A stretch of DNA of 64,000 nucleotides from Nitrospina sp052156635 (GCF_052156635.1 NZ_JBQKUO010000003.1:1-64000), one strand, 5' to 3'; counted from the first letter of the stretch, positions 53,121 through 62,334 are shown. The notes: generated by a model from the sequence alone, not told the origin. Numbers and translations: made by a program.

Positions 53121-54563
53121 ATGGCGAAAAAAGACTACAACCTCATTGTGATTGGCGGCGGCTCCGCGGGCCTGGTTTCGGCGTATATCGGATCGGTGCT
53201 GAAAGCAAAAGTGGCACTCATCGAAAAACACAAGATGGGTGGCGACTGTTTGAATACCGGTTGTGTGCCGAGCAAGGCCCTCATCCGAAGCGGCAAAATC
53301 CTTTCGTATATCCAGCGTCATGAAAAATTCGGTTTGAAGTCCGCCACCGCCGATTTCGATTTCGCCGACATCATGGAGCGCGTGCAGGCGGTCATCAGCA
53401 AAATCGAGCCGCACGACAGCATCGAACGTTACACGCGTCTGGGAGTCGACTGCTTTACCGGAGAAGCACGAATCCGGTCCCCCCACGAAGTGGAAGTGAA
53501 CGGCAAGATCCTGACGACAAAGAACATCATCATCGCCACCGGGGCGCGCCCGGCCGTGCCGCCCATCCCCGGCCTCGACCAGGTGGAACCGCTCACCTCC
53601 GACACCCTGTGGAATCTGCGTGAATTGCCGAAACGCCTGCTGGTCGCGGGCGGCGGGCCCATCGGTTCGGAGCTGGCGCAGGCCTTCGCCCGCGTCGGCA
53701 GCCAGGTGACGCAGGTGGAAATGCTGCCGGACATCCTGAGTCGGGAGGACGAGGAAGTCAGCCGAACCGTGCGCGAAAAGTTCATGGCGGAAGGCATCGA
53801 TGTGCGGGTCAATACCAGGTGCAAGGAAGTGGTCAAAGAAGGCGGGCGCACGTTCATGCGGGTTGAAACCCGGAACGGTACGGAAGACATCGAGTTCGAC
53901 CGTGTCCTCGTCGCCGTGGGACGGGCCGCAAATGCGAAAGGATTCGGGCTGGAGGAGATCGGTGTGAAACTCGGTCCGCGCGGCACGGTGGAAGTGGACG
54001 AATACCTGCGCACCCCCGCGCACAAGAACATCTATGCCTGCGGCGATGTGGCGGGGCCTTACCAGTTCACCCACACCGCGGCGCACCAGGCGTGGTACTG
54101 CGCGGTCAACGCATTGTTCAGCCCGTTCAAAAAATTCAAGGTCGATTACCGCGTCATCCCGTGGTGCACGTTCACCGATCCGGAAGTGGCCCGGGTCGGC
54201 TTGAACGAAATGGAAGCGAAGGAGAAAAACATACCGTATGAAGTGACGACCTACGGAATCGACGATCTCGACCGCGCCATCGCCGACAGCGAGGACCACG
54301 GTTTCGTGAAGGTGCTGACCGTGCCCGGTAAAGACAGGATTTTAGGCGTGACGATCGTCGGCTACCACGCGGGGGACCTCATCGCCGAATACGTGCTGGC
54401 CATGAAGCACGGCCTCGGCCTGAACAAAATCCTTGGCACCATTCACATCTACCCCACCATGGCAGAGGCCAACAAGTTCGCCGCCGGCGTCTGGAAACAG
54501 GCACACGCCCCCCAGGGTCTTCTCAAGTGGGTGCAAAAATTCCACGCCTGGCGGCGCAGTTAA
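53121..54563 (+). CDS. Pyridine nucleotide-disulfide oxidoreductase, mercuric reductase/dihydrolipoyl dehydrogenase-like
   Basis: 480 aa. FAD-binding GGGSAGLVSAY, redox disulfide GGDCLNTGCVPSKALI, NAD-binding GGGPIGSELAQAFARVG, and the C-terminal dimer domain with YPTMAEANKF. The C-terminal His-Glu pair of lipoamide dehydrogenases (HxHPTxSE) reads IHIYPTMAE, so the His is replaced by Tyr, as in mercuric reductases; there is no MerA cysteine tail. The electron acceptor is unknown. ATG 53121 (MAKKDY) is preferred; 53103 would add six residues. Confidence 0.88.
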   Translation: MAKKDYNLIVIGGGSAGLVSAYIGSVLKAKVALIEKHKMGGDCLNTGCVPSKALIRSGKILSYIQRHEKFGLKSATADFDFADIMERVQAVISKIEPHDSIERYTRLGVDCFTGEARIRSPHEVEVNGKILTTKNIIIATGARPAVPPIPGLDQVEPLTSDTLWNLRELPKRLLVAGGGPIGSELAQAFARVGSQVTQVEMLPDILSREDEEVSRTVREKFMAEGIDVRVNTRCKEVVKEGGRTFMRVETRNGTEDIEFDRVLVAVGRAANAKGFGLEEIGVKLGPRGTVEVDEYLRTPAHKNIYACGDVAGPYQFTHTAAHQAWYCAVNALFSPFKKFKVDYRVIPWCTFTDPEVARVGLNEMEAKEKNIPYEVTTYGIDDLDRAIADSEDHGFVKVLTVPGKDRILGVTIVGYHAGDLIAEYVLAMKHGLGLNKILGTIHIYPTMAEANKFAAGVWKQAHAPQGLLKWVQKFHAWRRS

Positions 54564-54593
54564 CCCGCTCTTTACGCCTCAACGATTTCGGTT

Positions 54594-54917
54594 TCAGATT
54601 TCGATGTAGAGTCCGTCGTCCCGTACCTGCACGCGGTAGGTCGGCTGGGATTGTGTGCGGTCGAACTTGCACAACCCGGTTTTGATGTGCCAGGGGTGAC
54701 CTTCTCTCGCGCAGGCAGCGTACATGCCTTTCAGGGAGCCCCGTCCCAGGCTCGATCCGCACATTTTGCAGGCATCGGTGATGACAAAAAAGCGGCCTGC
54801 ACTCTGGAAAAGGGCAAGGGTATATGGGTATTCCGTGAATGGATGGTTGAACTGGATGATGCGGCCTTCGTTTTCGGCCGGGGTGTCGTCCAGCCCGGAG
54901 ATTTTGACGTCGGACAT
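54594..54917 (-). CDS. Rieske-like domain protein with altered ligands
   Basis: 107 aa, the size and layout of a small soluble Rieske protein (as NirD or dioxygenase ferredoxins). A true Rieske site is C-x-H ... C-x2-H. Here the first loop is Cys50-x2-Cys53 and the second, GHPWHIKTG, has His74-x2-His77, so the Cys of CPWH is replaced by His and the His of CxH by Cys; Cys69 and Cys83 are extra. It may hold a different [2Fe-2S] ligand set or zinc. It lies between two flavin oxidoreductase genes and 8 bp after the 90-aa gene upstream of it. Confidence 0.65.
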   Translation of the reverse strand: MSDVKISGLDDTPAENEGRIIQFNHPFTEYPYTLALFQSAGRFFVITDACKMCGSSLGRGSLKGMYAACAREGHPWHIKTGLCKFDRTQSQPTYRVQVRDDGLYIEI

Positions 54918-54925
54918 GGATTCGG

Positions 54926-55198
54926 TTATTCCTTGGGCAGATAGGGACCGAAATGGTCGCGGAAGTATTTTTCCAGGTCCCAGCGGAACCGGCCTTTGAG
55001 GTGCGGCAGTTTCTCAGCCACATCGTGGTCAAATTGCACATATTCTTCTGAAAGAGATTGGACATCGTCCGCGCGCTTCACGTTGGGATCCAGGTAGGAG
55101 TCCCCCAAGGCGGAGGAGGCGACGATCAGGTCCTGTCCTTTGCGGATCCAGCGACCCAGCAACAGACGTTCTTCTTCGGAACCGGGTTCAATACTCAT
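54926..55198 (-). CDS. Small conserved hypothetical protein
   Basis: 90 aa, soluble, charged. Ends in a Trp/Phe/Tyr-rich segment (FRWDLEKYFRDHFGPYLPKE). AGGAAA precedes ATG 55198. It is the first gene of a two-gene minus-strand unit with the Rieske-like protein. Not recognised. Confidence 0.6.
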   Translation of the reverse strand: MSIEPGSEEERLLLGRWIRKGQDLIVASSALGDSYLDPNVKRADDVQSLSEEYVQFDHDVAEKLPHLKGRFRWDLEKYFRDHFGPYLPKE

Positions 55199-55306
55199 GT
55201 TTTTCCTAACTTCCTCTATTCTTACGGTTTATCGGATAAAATAAGGGCGTAATGATTTGAAAAGAAACGACCGGAAACCCCGTGGGGGAATTGCGGGTAC
55301 GGGTGT

Positions 55307-55335
55307 TGAAAATTGGTTGGGTAATAAGTTAGCAT
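55307..55335 (+). promoter_or_regulatory. Possible promoter of the TPR gene at 55400
   Basis: TTGAAA, 17-base spacer, TAGCAT. The -35 is good and the -10 moderate. The start is near 55342, a leader of about 58 bases. Confidence 0.4.
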
Positions 55336-55399
55336 AGGGTCCTCAGAATATCAACGACTTGCAATCCTGCAATCCCGATCCACTAATAAGGGAATTCGA

Positions 55400-55924
55400 A
55401 TGACGACGGAAAGTGAAACTCCGCGGTCTGCGGAGCAATGGTTTCAAATTGGCCTTGAGCGCGGTCGTGCCGGGGACAACGATGGCGCGATTGAAGCGTA
55501 CGATAAATGCACCGAACAGGACCCGGCCCACTTCAAAGCCTGGTTCAACAAGGGTATTCGCTACGGCAAGATCCCCAAGAACGTGAAGGCAATGGAATGC
55601 TTTCAGAAAGCCGTGGAGCTGAAGCCGGACGATGTGATGGCGCATTACAGCCTGGGCCTCATCCTCAACCTGCTGGGCATGATCGACGAATCGGTCAAGC
55701 ATTATGAAGAGGCGCTCAAGATCAATCCCAACTTCGCACGCGCCCACAGCAACCTGGCGACCGTGCATTACTCGGTCAAACGCGGACGCGAGGCCATCCA
55801 CCACCTGCGCATCGCCAAGGACCTGTTCAAGGAACAGGGCGACACGGTGATGACGGAAACGGCGGAGGACCTTCTGCGTGAATGCTACCACGAGTTCAAG
55901 ATGTCGCCGGAAGACTTCGAGTGA
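55400..55924 (+). CDS. TPR-repeat protein
   Basis: 174 aa, three to four TPR units (AEQWFQIGLERGRAGDNDGA, MAHYSLGLILNLLGMIDES, ARAHSNLATVHYSVKRGREA). Cytoplasmic, no signal peptide. It precedes the flavin oxidoreductase by 39 bp in the same direction. The partner is unknown. Confidence 0.85.
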   Translation: MTTESETPRSAEQWFQIGLERGRAGDNDGAIEAYDKCTEQDPAHFKAWFNKGIRYGKIPKNVKAMECFQKAVELKPDDVMAHYSLGLILNLLGMIDESVKHYEEALKINPNFARAHSNLATVHYSVKRGREAIHHLRIAKDLFKEQGDTVMTETAEDLLRECYHEFKMSPEDFE

Positions 55925-55963
55925 CGCCCCTTTCCGACTCTTCCAAACCGATTCGCATTCGTC

Positions 55964-57337
55964 ATGGACTTTGACATCATCGTGATCGGCGGCGGCTCCG
56001 CGGGATACGCCGCGGCAAGCGCCGCCGAACGCGCCGGAGCCAAGGTCGCCATCTTCGATCCGGGACCCCTGGGCGGGCTCTGCATCCTGCGCGGTTGCAT
56101 GCCGACCAAAACCATCCTGCGTTCCTCGGACGTGATGGCGCTGATGCTCCGGGCCGGGGAGTTCGGCCTCGCCGCCGACAGCCCGCGCGCCAGTCTCACC
56201 GCCATCATCGACCGCAAAACGAAACTGATCGACGACTTCACCCGTTACCGCATCGAGCAGTTGAAGAGTCCGCGGTTCACGCTGATCGAACAACCCGCAC
56301 GGTTCGTCTCGTATAGCTCCGTTGAAGCCGGAGGAAAACGCTACAGTGCGCGTTCTTTCATCATCGCCACCGGATCCGTTATCGCCGACATTCCCGTACC
56401 CGGTTTGAATGAGGCCGGGTTCCTGACGAGCGACGACGTGCTCGAATTACGCGAGCAACCGGATTCGATGATCGTGCTGGGTGCGGGATTCGTCGGCGTG
56501 GAACTCGCCCAGTTTTTCCAGCGCATCGGCACGAAGGTAACCCTGGTGCAGCGAAGCGGTCATATTCTTTCGTCGCAGGATGAGGATATGGCACGCCCGG
56601 TGGAAGCGCGCTTTCGGGAAGAAGGCATGACGGTGTACACCGGCACGCGCGATCTGAATATCAGCGTGCAGGATGGAAAACGTTGTGCCCACTTTCTGCA
56701 TGAGGGGAAAGAAACCACCGTGTCGGCTTCCACCATTTTAAACGCGCTGGGCCGAACGCCCAATGTGGCCGGGTTGAACCTCGAAGCGGCGGGCGTGAAG
56801 ATGGGAGACTGGGGCATCGCCGTGGACGCTACCATGCGCACCAGCAAACACAACATATTCGCCGTAGGGGACGTCAACGGCCTGCACGAGGTGGTGCACA
56901 TCGCCATCCAGCAGGGCGAGATCGCAGCGCACAACGCACTGAATCCCGACGGCGCGCAACAACGGTTTGAAGAACGGATGAAAACCAGTGTGGTGTTCAC
57001 CGACCCGGCGGTGGCCAGTGTCGGGTACTCCGAGAAGGAATGCCGGGCGAACAACTGGCCTTACCTCACTGCGTCGTACCCTTTTGACGACCACGGCAAG
57101 TCGCTGTGCCTGGGTGAGACGCACGGACTGGTGAAACTGTTGTGCCGTCCGGACGACGGCACGCTCATCGGCGGGCACATCACCGGGCCGGAAGCGGGCG
57201 AGCTGATCCACCACCTCACCGCGGTCATGTATTACCACGGCACCGTTTACGACATGCTCCAGATGCCGTACTACCATCCCACCCTGTCTGAAATCCTCAC
57301 CTACCCCGCCGAGGAACTGGCCGATAAAATCGGTTGA
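55964..57337 (+). CDS. Pyridine nucleotide-disulfide oxidoreductase, dihydrolipoyl dehydrogenase-like
   Basis: 457 aa. FAD loop GGGSAGYAAASAAERAG, redox disulfide GGLCILRGCMPTKTIL, NAD loop GAGFVGVELAQFFQRIG, and the C-terminal YHPTLSEILTYPAE, which retains the His-x3-Ser-Glu of lipoamide dehydrogenases. It differs clearly from the 53121 protein, so they are not a recent duplication. No pyruvate or 2-oxoglutarate dehydrogenase genes are adjacent; glycine decarboxylase T, H and PA lie 2 kb away and need an L protein, which this could be. Confidence 0.88.
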   Translation: MDFDIIVIGGGSAGYAAASAAERAGAKVAIFDPGPLGGLCILRGCMPTKTILRSSDVMALMLRAGEFGLAADSPRASLTAIIDRKTKLIDDFTRYRIEQLKSPRFTLIEQPARFVSYSSVEAGGKRYSARSFIIATGSVIADIPVPGLNEAGFLTSDDVLELREQPDSMIVLGAGFVGVELAQFFQRIGTKVTLVQRSGHILSSQDEDMARPVEARFREEGMTVYTGTRDLNISVQDGKRCAHFLHEGKETTVSASTILNALGRTPNVAGLNLEAAGVKMGDWGIAVDATMRTSKHNIFAVGDVNGLHEVVHIAIQQGEIAAHNALNPDGAQQRFEERMKTSVVFTDPAVASVGYSEKECRANNWPYLTASYPFDDHGKSLCLGETHGLVKLLCRPDDGTLIGGHITGPEAGELIHHLTAVMYYHGTVYDMLQMPYYHPTLSEILTYPAEELADKIG

Positions 57338-57474
57338 CCACACGGGCGAATTCATTTTTAGTTGATTTTTTCGCCTTTCCGAACCATTCTGAACCCATCA
57401 TTACCATTCACCCGCCCTGTTTCGGAACTTCCCCGCCCGGGAACCGTTTCGGAAAAAATATTTAGGAGTCCGTC

Positions 57475-58035
57475 ATGAAACGCCGATCGATCGTCCTGTT
57501 CCTTCTGCTGTCCACTGTGGGGTGTGCGCACTTCGTGGACCCGGCACGCGACCACGAACTGGAAACCAACAAACAATACTGGCTGGATTACGACGCCAGC
57601 CGCCGCGGCACGTTTTTTTTCAAGGACAGTGCAGGCAATTACAAAACCTGTGCCGAGCCCTCGCCGGACGTGGCTTACAAGCTGGCCGAAAAGCTGGAAG
57701 CCATGGGCACCTACGCCGGGGTCGAAGGCAAAGGCAAAGCGGAGTTCAACCAGGATGTGGTCAACCTGGCCGAACGCACGCAGATGATCATGTTCCTGAG
57801 GGAGGCCCTGTTCCGCCTGTGCGAATTGAGCATGAACTCCAACCTGAAACCGGAAGACCACGTGAAGCTGTACAAGGATGTCCTGAAAGCCGCTCTGAAC
57901 CTGGCCGAGTCCGAAGCCAGCAAAAGTCAGGCGCGTTTGACGGAAGCGGAGACCAAACGGTTGGAAACCCTTCAAAAAATCAAAAAGAGCACCGGGTCCC
58001 TGCTTGAAGGGATGGAAAACCCCACCCGTCCCTGA
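57475..58035 (+). CDS. Lipoprotein of unknown function
   Basis: 186 aa. Lipobox LSTVGC (Cys17) after a short signal peptide. The mature protein is helical and charged, with C-terminal coiled-coil character (SEASKSQARLTEAETKRLET). It starts after a 137-bp gap with TTAGGAG before the ATG. No family recognised. Confidence 0.75.
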   Translation: MKRRSIVLFLLLSTVGCAHFVDPARDHELETNKQYWLDYDASRRGTFFFKDSAGNYKTCAEPSPDVAYKLAEKLEAMGTYAGVEGKGKAEFNQDVVNLAERTQMIMFLREALFRLCELSMNSNLKPEDHVKLYKDVLKAALNLAESEASKSQARLTEAETKRLETLQKIKKSTGSLLEGMENPTRP

Positions 58036-58068
58036 CCGACGGTTTATGGAAAACGAAAGGAGGTTGCA

Positions 58069-58263
58069 ATGAGTGCGTTCTTGGATGTATTGAAGAAACT
58101 CAAGGAACAGGACCAGGAATTCGTCACCGTGCTGGGGGGGCGGGAAATTCCGGTCAAAATCAAAACCATTCAGGACGACTGGATCGTTTTGGTCGATGAT
58201 GCAAACAACCAACGGTACGACCTGCACACCACCAGCGTGATCATCGTCAGCACGGTTCAATAA
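58069..58263 (+). CDS. Small hypothetical protein
   Basis: 64 aa preceded by a perfect AAAGGAGG. An amphipathic N-terminal helix is followed by beta strands (EFVTVLGGREIPVKIKTI, DDWIVLVDDANNQRYDLHTT). The helix plus beta pattern recalls Sm-like or small barrel folds, but nothing is diagnostic. It lies 33 bp after the lipoprotein gene. Confidence 0.65.
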   Translation: MSAFLDVLKKLKEQDQEFVTVLGGREIPVKIKTIQDDWIVLVDDANNQRYDLHTTSVIIVSTVQ

Positions 58264-58339
58264 CCCATCCAAAGCGCCCCGGGCGGGCGGCAAGACGGTT
58301 CACCCGATCCGGGACGCACATTCTCGGGGAGGGATCGTT

Positions 58340-59254
58340 ATGGACAAACAAATAGCGGTGTTCATCGTTCACGGAATCGGCTCTCAAATAAAAGGATTCA
58401 GCGAGCACATAGAGAAGAACCTGCGTTCCAACTTCAAAAAAGCACTCCGGTATATGGGTGAGGACCATCGGGCCGGAGTCCGCGACGCATTGATCTTCAA
58501 GGAAGGCTTGTGGGCGGACATTGTTCAAGAGGGAGAAGATGAATTGAAGAAAAGGTTGTTCCGTGACCCGCACACGGATGTCGACTGGCTTTGTTGTCGC
58601 CGGTTTTCCATCGACTACTTCGGGGATGCCATCTCTTACTGCAAGGGACCCAACGAAGGCCCCTACTCCCAGTACCGCAAAATCCATGAGCGCATCGGCC
58701 AGCTCATCAAAGAGATTTCCGATCAAACCAGCCCCGACCAGAACACCCTGCTTACCGTCGTGTCGCACAGCCTGGGAACAGTCATTCTATCCGACTATTT
58801 TTACGACACCCGCAATACACTGAAACCCGACCGACGGCTGATCTTCACCAATTTTTTCACTCTGGGAAGCCCCATCGCCCTCTACGCAAACCGGTTTTAT
58901 AATCACAATAGCGGCTCGGATCCCTTCGATAAATTCTTACCGCAAAAAGTGGAGGACCCCCAGGGCGTCTGGGTGAACATTTTTGATCAAGACGACATCG
59001 TCGGTTACCCCATCCGCCCGATCAACGCCCATTGCAGGGAAGCCGTCACGGCGGATATCAACATCGGGGTGGGATCGTTTTTCTTGGGGTGGACCCCTAT
59101 TTGCCACTGGGGGTACTGGGAAAGCGAAAGGGTCGGCAAGGTCATCGCCGAAAAACTGGCGATCGACTGGTTGCGCGTGAACGGGGAGACCGCGGAGACG
59201 ACAAAAAAACGAATCGGCGATTACAAAAAACGTTACGAAATGCCGGAGAATTAA
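58340..59254 (+). CDS. Alpha/beta hydrolase (lipase-like)
   Basis: 304 aa, cytoplasmic. FIVHGIGSQIKGFSEH carries the oxyanion-hole HG, and VVSHSLGTVILSDYF the nucleophile elbow with Ser144 (S-x-S-x-G). Asp and His candidates are in FDQDDIVGYP and CHWGYWES. These features mark the lipase/serine esterase group; the substrate is unknown. Its stop overlaps the gcvPA stop by four bases. Confidence 0.72.
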   Translation: MDKQIAVFIVHGIGSQIKGFSEHIEKNLRSNFKKALRYMGEDHRAGVRDALIFKEGLWADIVQEGEDELKKRLFRDPHTDVDWLCCRRFSIDYFGDAISYCKGPNEGPYSQYRKIHERIGQLIKEISDQTSPDQNTLLTVVSHSLGTVILSDYFYDTRNTLKPDRRLIFTNFFTLGSPIALYANRFYNHNSGSDPFDKFLPQKVEDPQGVWVNIFDQDDIVGYPIRPINAHCREAVTADINIGVGSFFLGWTPICHWGYWESERVGKVIAEKLAIDWLRVNGETAETTKKRIGDYKKRYEMPEN

Positions 59255-60594
59255 ACGCGGGACAGTTGATCGGCCAGGCGGTCGATCTGGTCCTGCGGGG
59301 TGAGCTCGGTGGCGCAGAGAAGCAGGCAGTTGGTGAGCTCTTCATAATGCTGACCGAGCGGCAGGCCGGCAACGATCTTCTCCTGCAACAGTTGATCACG
59401 CACTTCCTCTGCGGGCTTCGGGCATTCCAGCACGAATTCGTTGTACGTTTCGCCTGAAAAACGAATCTTGAAATCCTTCAGCTTCGACAGTTTGTTCTTC
59501 ATGTAATCGGCGTGGAGCAGGTTGCGTTTCGCCACCTCGTGCATGCCGTCCTTGCCCATCGCCGCCATGTACACCGTGGTCGCAAGCGCGCACAGGCCCT
59601 GGTTGGTGCAGATGTTGGATGTCGCTTTTTCGCGGCGGATGTGTTGTTCGCGCGTGGCCAGGGTCAACGCATACGCACGGTGGCCTTCGCGGTCCAGCGT
59701 TTCGCCGACGATGCGCCCGGGCAGTTGTCGAAAGAACTCTTCCTTGGTCGCAAAGAAGCCGACATACGGGCCGCCGTAGGACACCGGCAACCCCAGCGCC
59801 TGGCCCTCGCCAACGCAGATGTCCGCACCGCGTTCGCCCGGTGGTTTCAATATGCCAAGGGACGTGGCTTCCGCCACCGCCACCACCAGCCGAGTGTTCT
59901 TCTCTTTCAGAAGCTCGGACAATTCCGCGTACTGCTCGGCCACGCCAAAGAAATTCGGGCTCTGGATGACCACGCAACTGGTGTTGTCTGTTAGGTTCTT
60001 TTTGATGAACTCAAGATCGATGCGTCCGTCGTTACCGAACGGGATTTCCTTGTACGTGATGCCGAGGCCCTGCGTGTAGGTGCGGGACACGTGCCGGTAC
60101 TCCGGGTGCACGCTTTTCGCCATCAATACCTCGGTCCCGTTGTTGATGCGATGCGCCATCAGCACCGCCTCCGCCAGCGCCGTCGAGCCGTCATACATCG
60201 ACGCGTTGGCGATTTCCATTCCCGTCAGCATGCAGATCATGCTCTGGAACTCAAAGATGGCCTGCAGAGTACCCTGGCTGACTTCCGGCTGGTACGGCGT
60301 GTAGCAGGTGGCGAACTCGCCCCGCAGGATCATGTGGTTCACGATCGACGGGGTGAAATGCCGATACGCTCCCGCGCCGAGGAACACCGAGTATTCGTCC
60401 GGATTCAGGTTGCGTGCCTCCAGCCGCCGCATGGCCTGCACCATGTCCGCCTCGGAGAGTGCAGCGGGCAGGTTCAGGGGTTCCACCAGCCGCAGGCTTT
60501 CGGGGATGGATTGGAACAGCTCAGATACCTCGCCAATGCCGATGGCGGTGAGCATGTCCTGAATGTCGGTTTCTGTGTGCGGAATATAGCGCAT
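59251..60594 (-). CDS. gcvPA: Glycine decarboxylase P-protein subunit 1
   Basis: 447 aa. The N-terminal half of the split PLP-dependent P protein, which decarboxylates glycine and loads aminomethyl on lipoyl-GcvH. Starts MRYIPHTETDIQDMLTAIG; FLGAGAYRHFTPSIV, YTPYQPEVSQGTLQAIFEFQ and NICTNQGLCALA are typical. The PLP lysine lies in the GcvPB half, which is not next to it: the following gene on this strand is not in the window, and the neighbouring gene is convergent. gcvPB must be elsewhere. Confidence 0.95.
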   Translation of the reverse strand: MRYIPHTETDIQDMLTAIGIGEVSELFQSIPESLRLVEPLNLPAALSEADMVQAMRRLEARNLNPDEYSVFLGAGAYRHFTPSIVNHMILRGEFATCYTPYQPEVSQGTLQAIFEFQSMICMLTGMEIANASMYDGSTALAEAVLMAHRINNGTEVLMAKSVHPEYRHVSRTYTQGLGITYKEIPFGNDGRIDLEFIKKNLTDNTSCVVIQSPNFFGVAEQYAELSELLKEKNTRLVVAVAEATSLGILKPPGERGADICVGEGQALGLPVSYGGPYVGFFATKEEFFRQLPGRIVGETLDREGHRAYALTLATREQHIRREKATSNICTNQGLCALATTVYMAAMGKDGMHEVAKRNLLHADYMKNKLSKLKDFKIRFSGETYNEFVLECPKPAEEVRDQLLQEKIVAGLPLGQHYEELTNCLLLCATELTPQDQIDRLADQLSRV

Positions 60595-60618
60595 TTCAAT
60601 ACAGAGGGAGTTTGAGGA

Positions 60619-61008
60619 TTACTGGTTCTGTTCTTTCAGGAAGTTTTCGTAGTCGGCGGCGGAGAGCAGGCCGTTGTTCTCGCTGGCATCCTTCAACTCC
60701 ACTTCTACAATCCACCCCTTGCCGTAGGGCTCCTGGTTGATCAACTCCGGATGAGCTTCGAGTTCCTTGTTGATCTTCGTAACCTTGCCGCTTGCCGGGG
60801 CGTAGAGATCCGACACGGTTTTGACCGACTCCACCACACCGAACGTGTTTTCCTGTTGCAGGTCGGAGCCTTCCTTCGGCAATTCAACGAACACCACATC
60901 GCCCAGTTGGTCCTGAGCGAACGCCGTGATGCCGATCACCCCTTTGTTGCCGTCTATGCGGAGCCATTCGTGCTCGCGCGTGTACATCAGGTCCTTCGGG
61001 ACTTCCAT
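60619..61008 (-). CDS. gcvH: Glycine cleavage system H protein
   Basis: 129 aa. The lipoyl domain has the modified Lys in GVVESVKTVSDLYAPASG and the flanking HEWLRIDGNKGVIGIT. It shuttles the aminomethyl group between P, T and L proteins. It lies between gcvT (73 bp gap) and gcvPA (24 bp gap). Confidence 0.97.
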   Translation of the reverse strand: MEVPKDLMYTREHEWLRIDGNKGVIGITAFAQDQLGDVVFVELPKEGSDLQQENTFGVVESVKTVSDLYAPASGKVTKINKELEAHPELINQEPYGKGWIVEVELKDASENNGLLSAADYENFLKEQNQ

Positions 61009-61081
61009 TGTCGCCTCCTGTTATTCATTGCATCGCGACCCGGCCGGATGATTTCTGTCCGGACCGGCACGCCGTCCTGTT

Positions 61082-62200
61082 TCAGTTTTTCTTGACGTTG
61101 CTGGGCACCATGGGGAGAGGGATGATCTCCGCAGCCACCGCCTGGTTGCGGATTTCCACCGAAAGCGCGTTGCCCACCTGAGCCATGTCTGTGGGTACAT
61201 AACACAGAGCCACCCCGGTATTCAAGGACGGGGAAAAGGTGCCGCTGGTGACCTCGCCCACCGCCCGGCCATCCTTCAGGATTTTATAATGCGACCGGGG
61301 AACGCCGCGTTCCTTCATCTTGATCGCTACCAGCTTCCGTTGCAATCCAGCTTCTTTTTGTTTTTTAAGCGCTTCCTTGCCTACAAAGTCAGCTTCTTTT
61401 TTCAGTTTGATGACAAATCCCAGCCGCGCTTCGAGCGGGTTGTGCTCGGCGTCGATCTCCTGCCCGTAAAGCGGATACCCCATCTCGATACGCAGGGTGT
61501 CGCGTGCACCCAGGCCGATGGGTTGCAGGTCGTATTGTTTTCCCGCCTCCAAAATTTTTTCGTAAACCACCGCCGCGTCGTCCACCGACAGGTAAACCTC
61601 GAACCCGTCTTCCCCGGTGTAGCCGGTGCGGGAAATGATGCAGTCGGCATCTTCGATTTTGCCGCTCTGGAACGTGTAATAGGCGATGTCACCGACCGGG
61701 ATGTCCAGCATGGGTTTCAGCAACGCTTCGGCGTGCTTGCCCTGCACCGCCAACTGGGCTGTCTGGTCGCTCGTGTTTTCGACGCTGACGTCAAATTTCT
61801 TTGCCTGCTGTTCGATCCAGTCAAAATCCTTGTCCGTATTGGCAGCGTTGACGCACAGGAAAAAATGGTTGTCGTTGAAGCGGTGTATCAAAAGATCGTC
61901 CACCACGCCGCCGTTCTCATAACACATCAGGCTGTAGAGAATGCCGCCGTCGGCCATCTTCTCCACATCGTTGGTGACCAGGTGTTGCAGAAAGGCCATG
62001 GATTGCGGGCCTTTGACCTCCACCTCGCCCATGTGGCTCACGTCAAAGATACCGACGCCGTCGCGCACGGTGCGGTGTTCGTCCATGACCCCCTTGTACT
62101 GAATGGGCATATCCCACCCGGCAAACGGCACCATTTTGGCGCCCAGGCGGACATGGATGGCGTGAAGGGGGGTGGTTTTTAAAGGCGTGTTGACGGACAT
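61082..62200 (-). CDS. gcvT: Glycine cleavage system aminomethyltransferase (T protein)
   Basis: 372 aa. Transfers the methylene group to tetrahydrofolate and releases ammonia. Motifs: PLHAIHVRLGAKMVPFAGWDMPIQY, VGIFDVSHMGEVEVKG, GYTGEDGFEVY and GLGARDTLRIEMGYPLYGQE. First gene of gcvT-gcvH-gcvPA; promoter at 62244-62272. Confidence 0.97.
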   Translation of the reverse strand: MSVNTPLKTTPLHAIHVRLGAKMVPFAGWDMPIQYKGVMDEHRTVRDGVGIFDVSHMGEVEVKGPQSMAFLQHLVTNDVEKMADGGILYSLMCYENGGVVDDLLIHRFNDNHFFLCVNAANTDKDFDWIEQQAKKFDVSVENTSDQTAQLAVQGKHAEALLKPMLDIPVGDIAYYTFQSGKIEDADCIISRTGYTGEDGFEVYLSVDDAAVVYEKILEAGKQYDLQPIGLGARDTLRIEMGYPLYGQEIDAEHNPLEARLGFVIKLKKEADFVGKEALKKQKEAGLQRKLVAIKMKERGVPRSHYKILKDGRAVGEVTSGTFSPSLNTGVALCYVPTDMAQVGNALSVEIRNQAVAAEIIPLPMVPSNVKKN

Positions 62201-62243
62201 GTGTTTTTATAATGACAAAAAATTCGCTGCATGTAAAACGACT

Positions 62244-62272
62244 TGTATAATGAAATTCAGGCGGGAGATCAA
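62244..62272 (-). promoter_or_regulatory. Predicted sigma-70 promoter of gcvT
   Basis: Minus strand TTGATC, 17-base spacer, TATACA. The start is near 62237, a leader of about 35 bases to gcvT, too short for a glycine riboswitch. Confidence 0.6.
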
Positions 62273-62334
62273 CCCGGAATTGGATTTATCCTTAATTCAT
62301 AGTATATTAGGCGCTTTTTTTCAGCGCGGACACA

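Noticed and set aside
62201..62243. Glycine riboswitch upstream of gcvT
   Set aside because: The predicted promoter leaves only about 35 bases of leader, and no tandem aptamer motif is visible.
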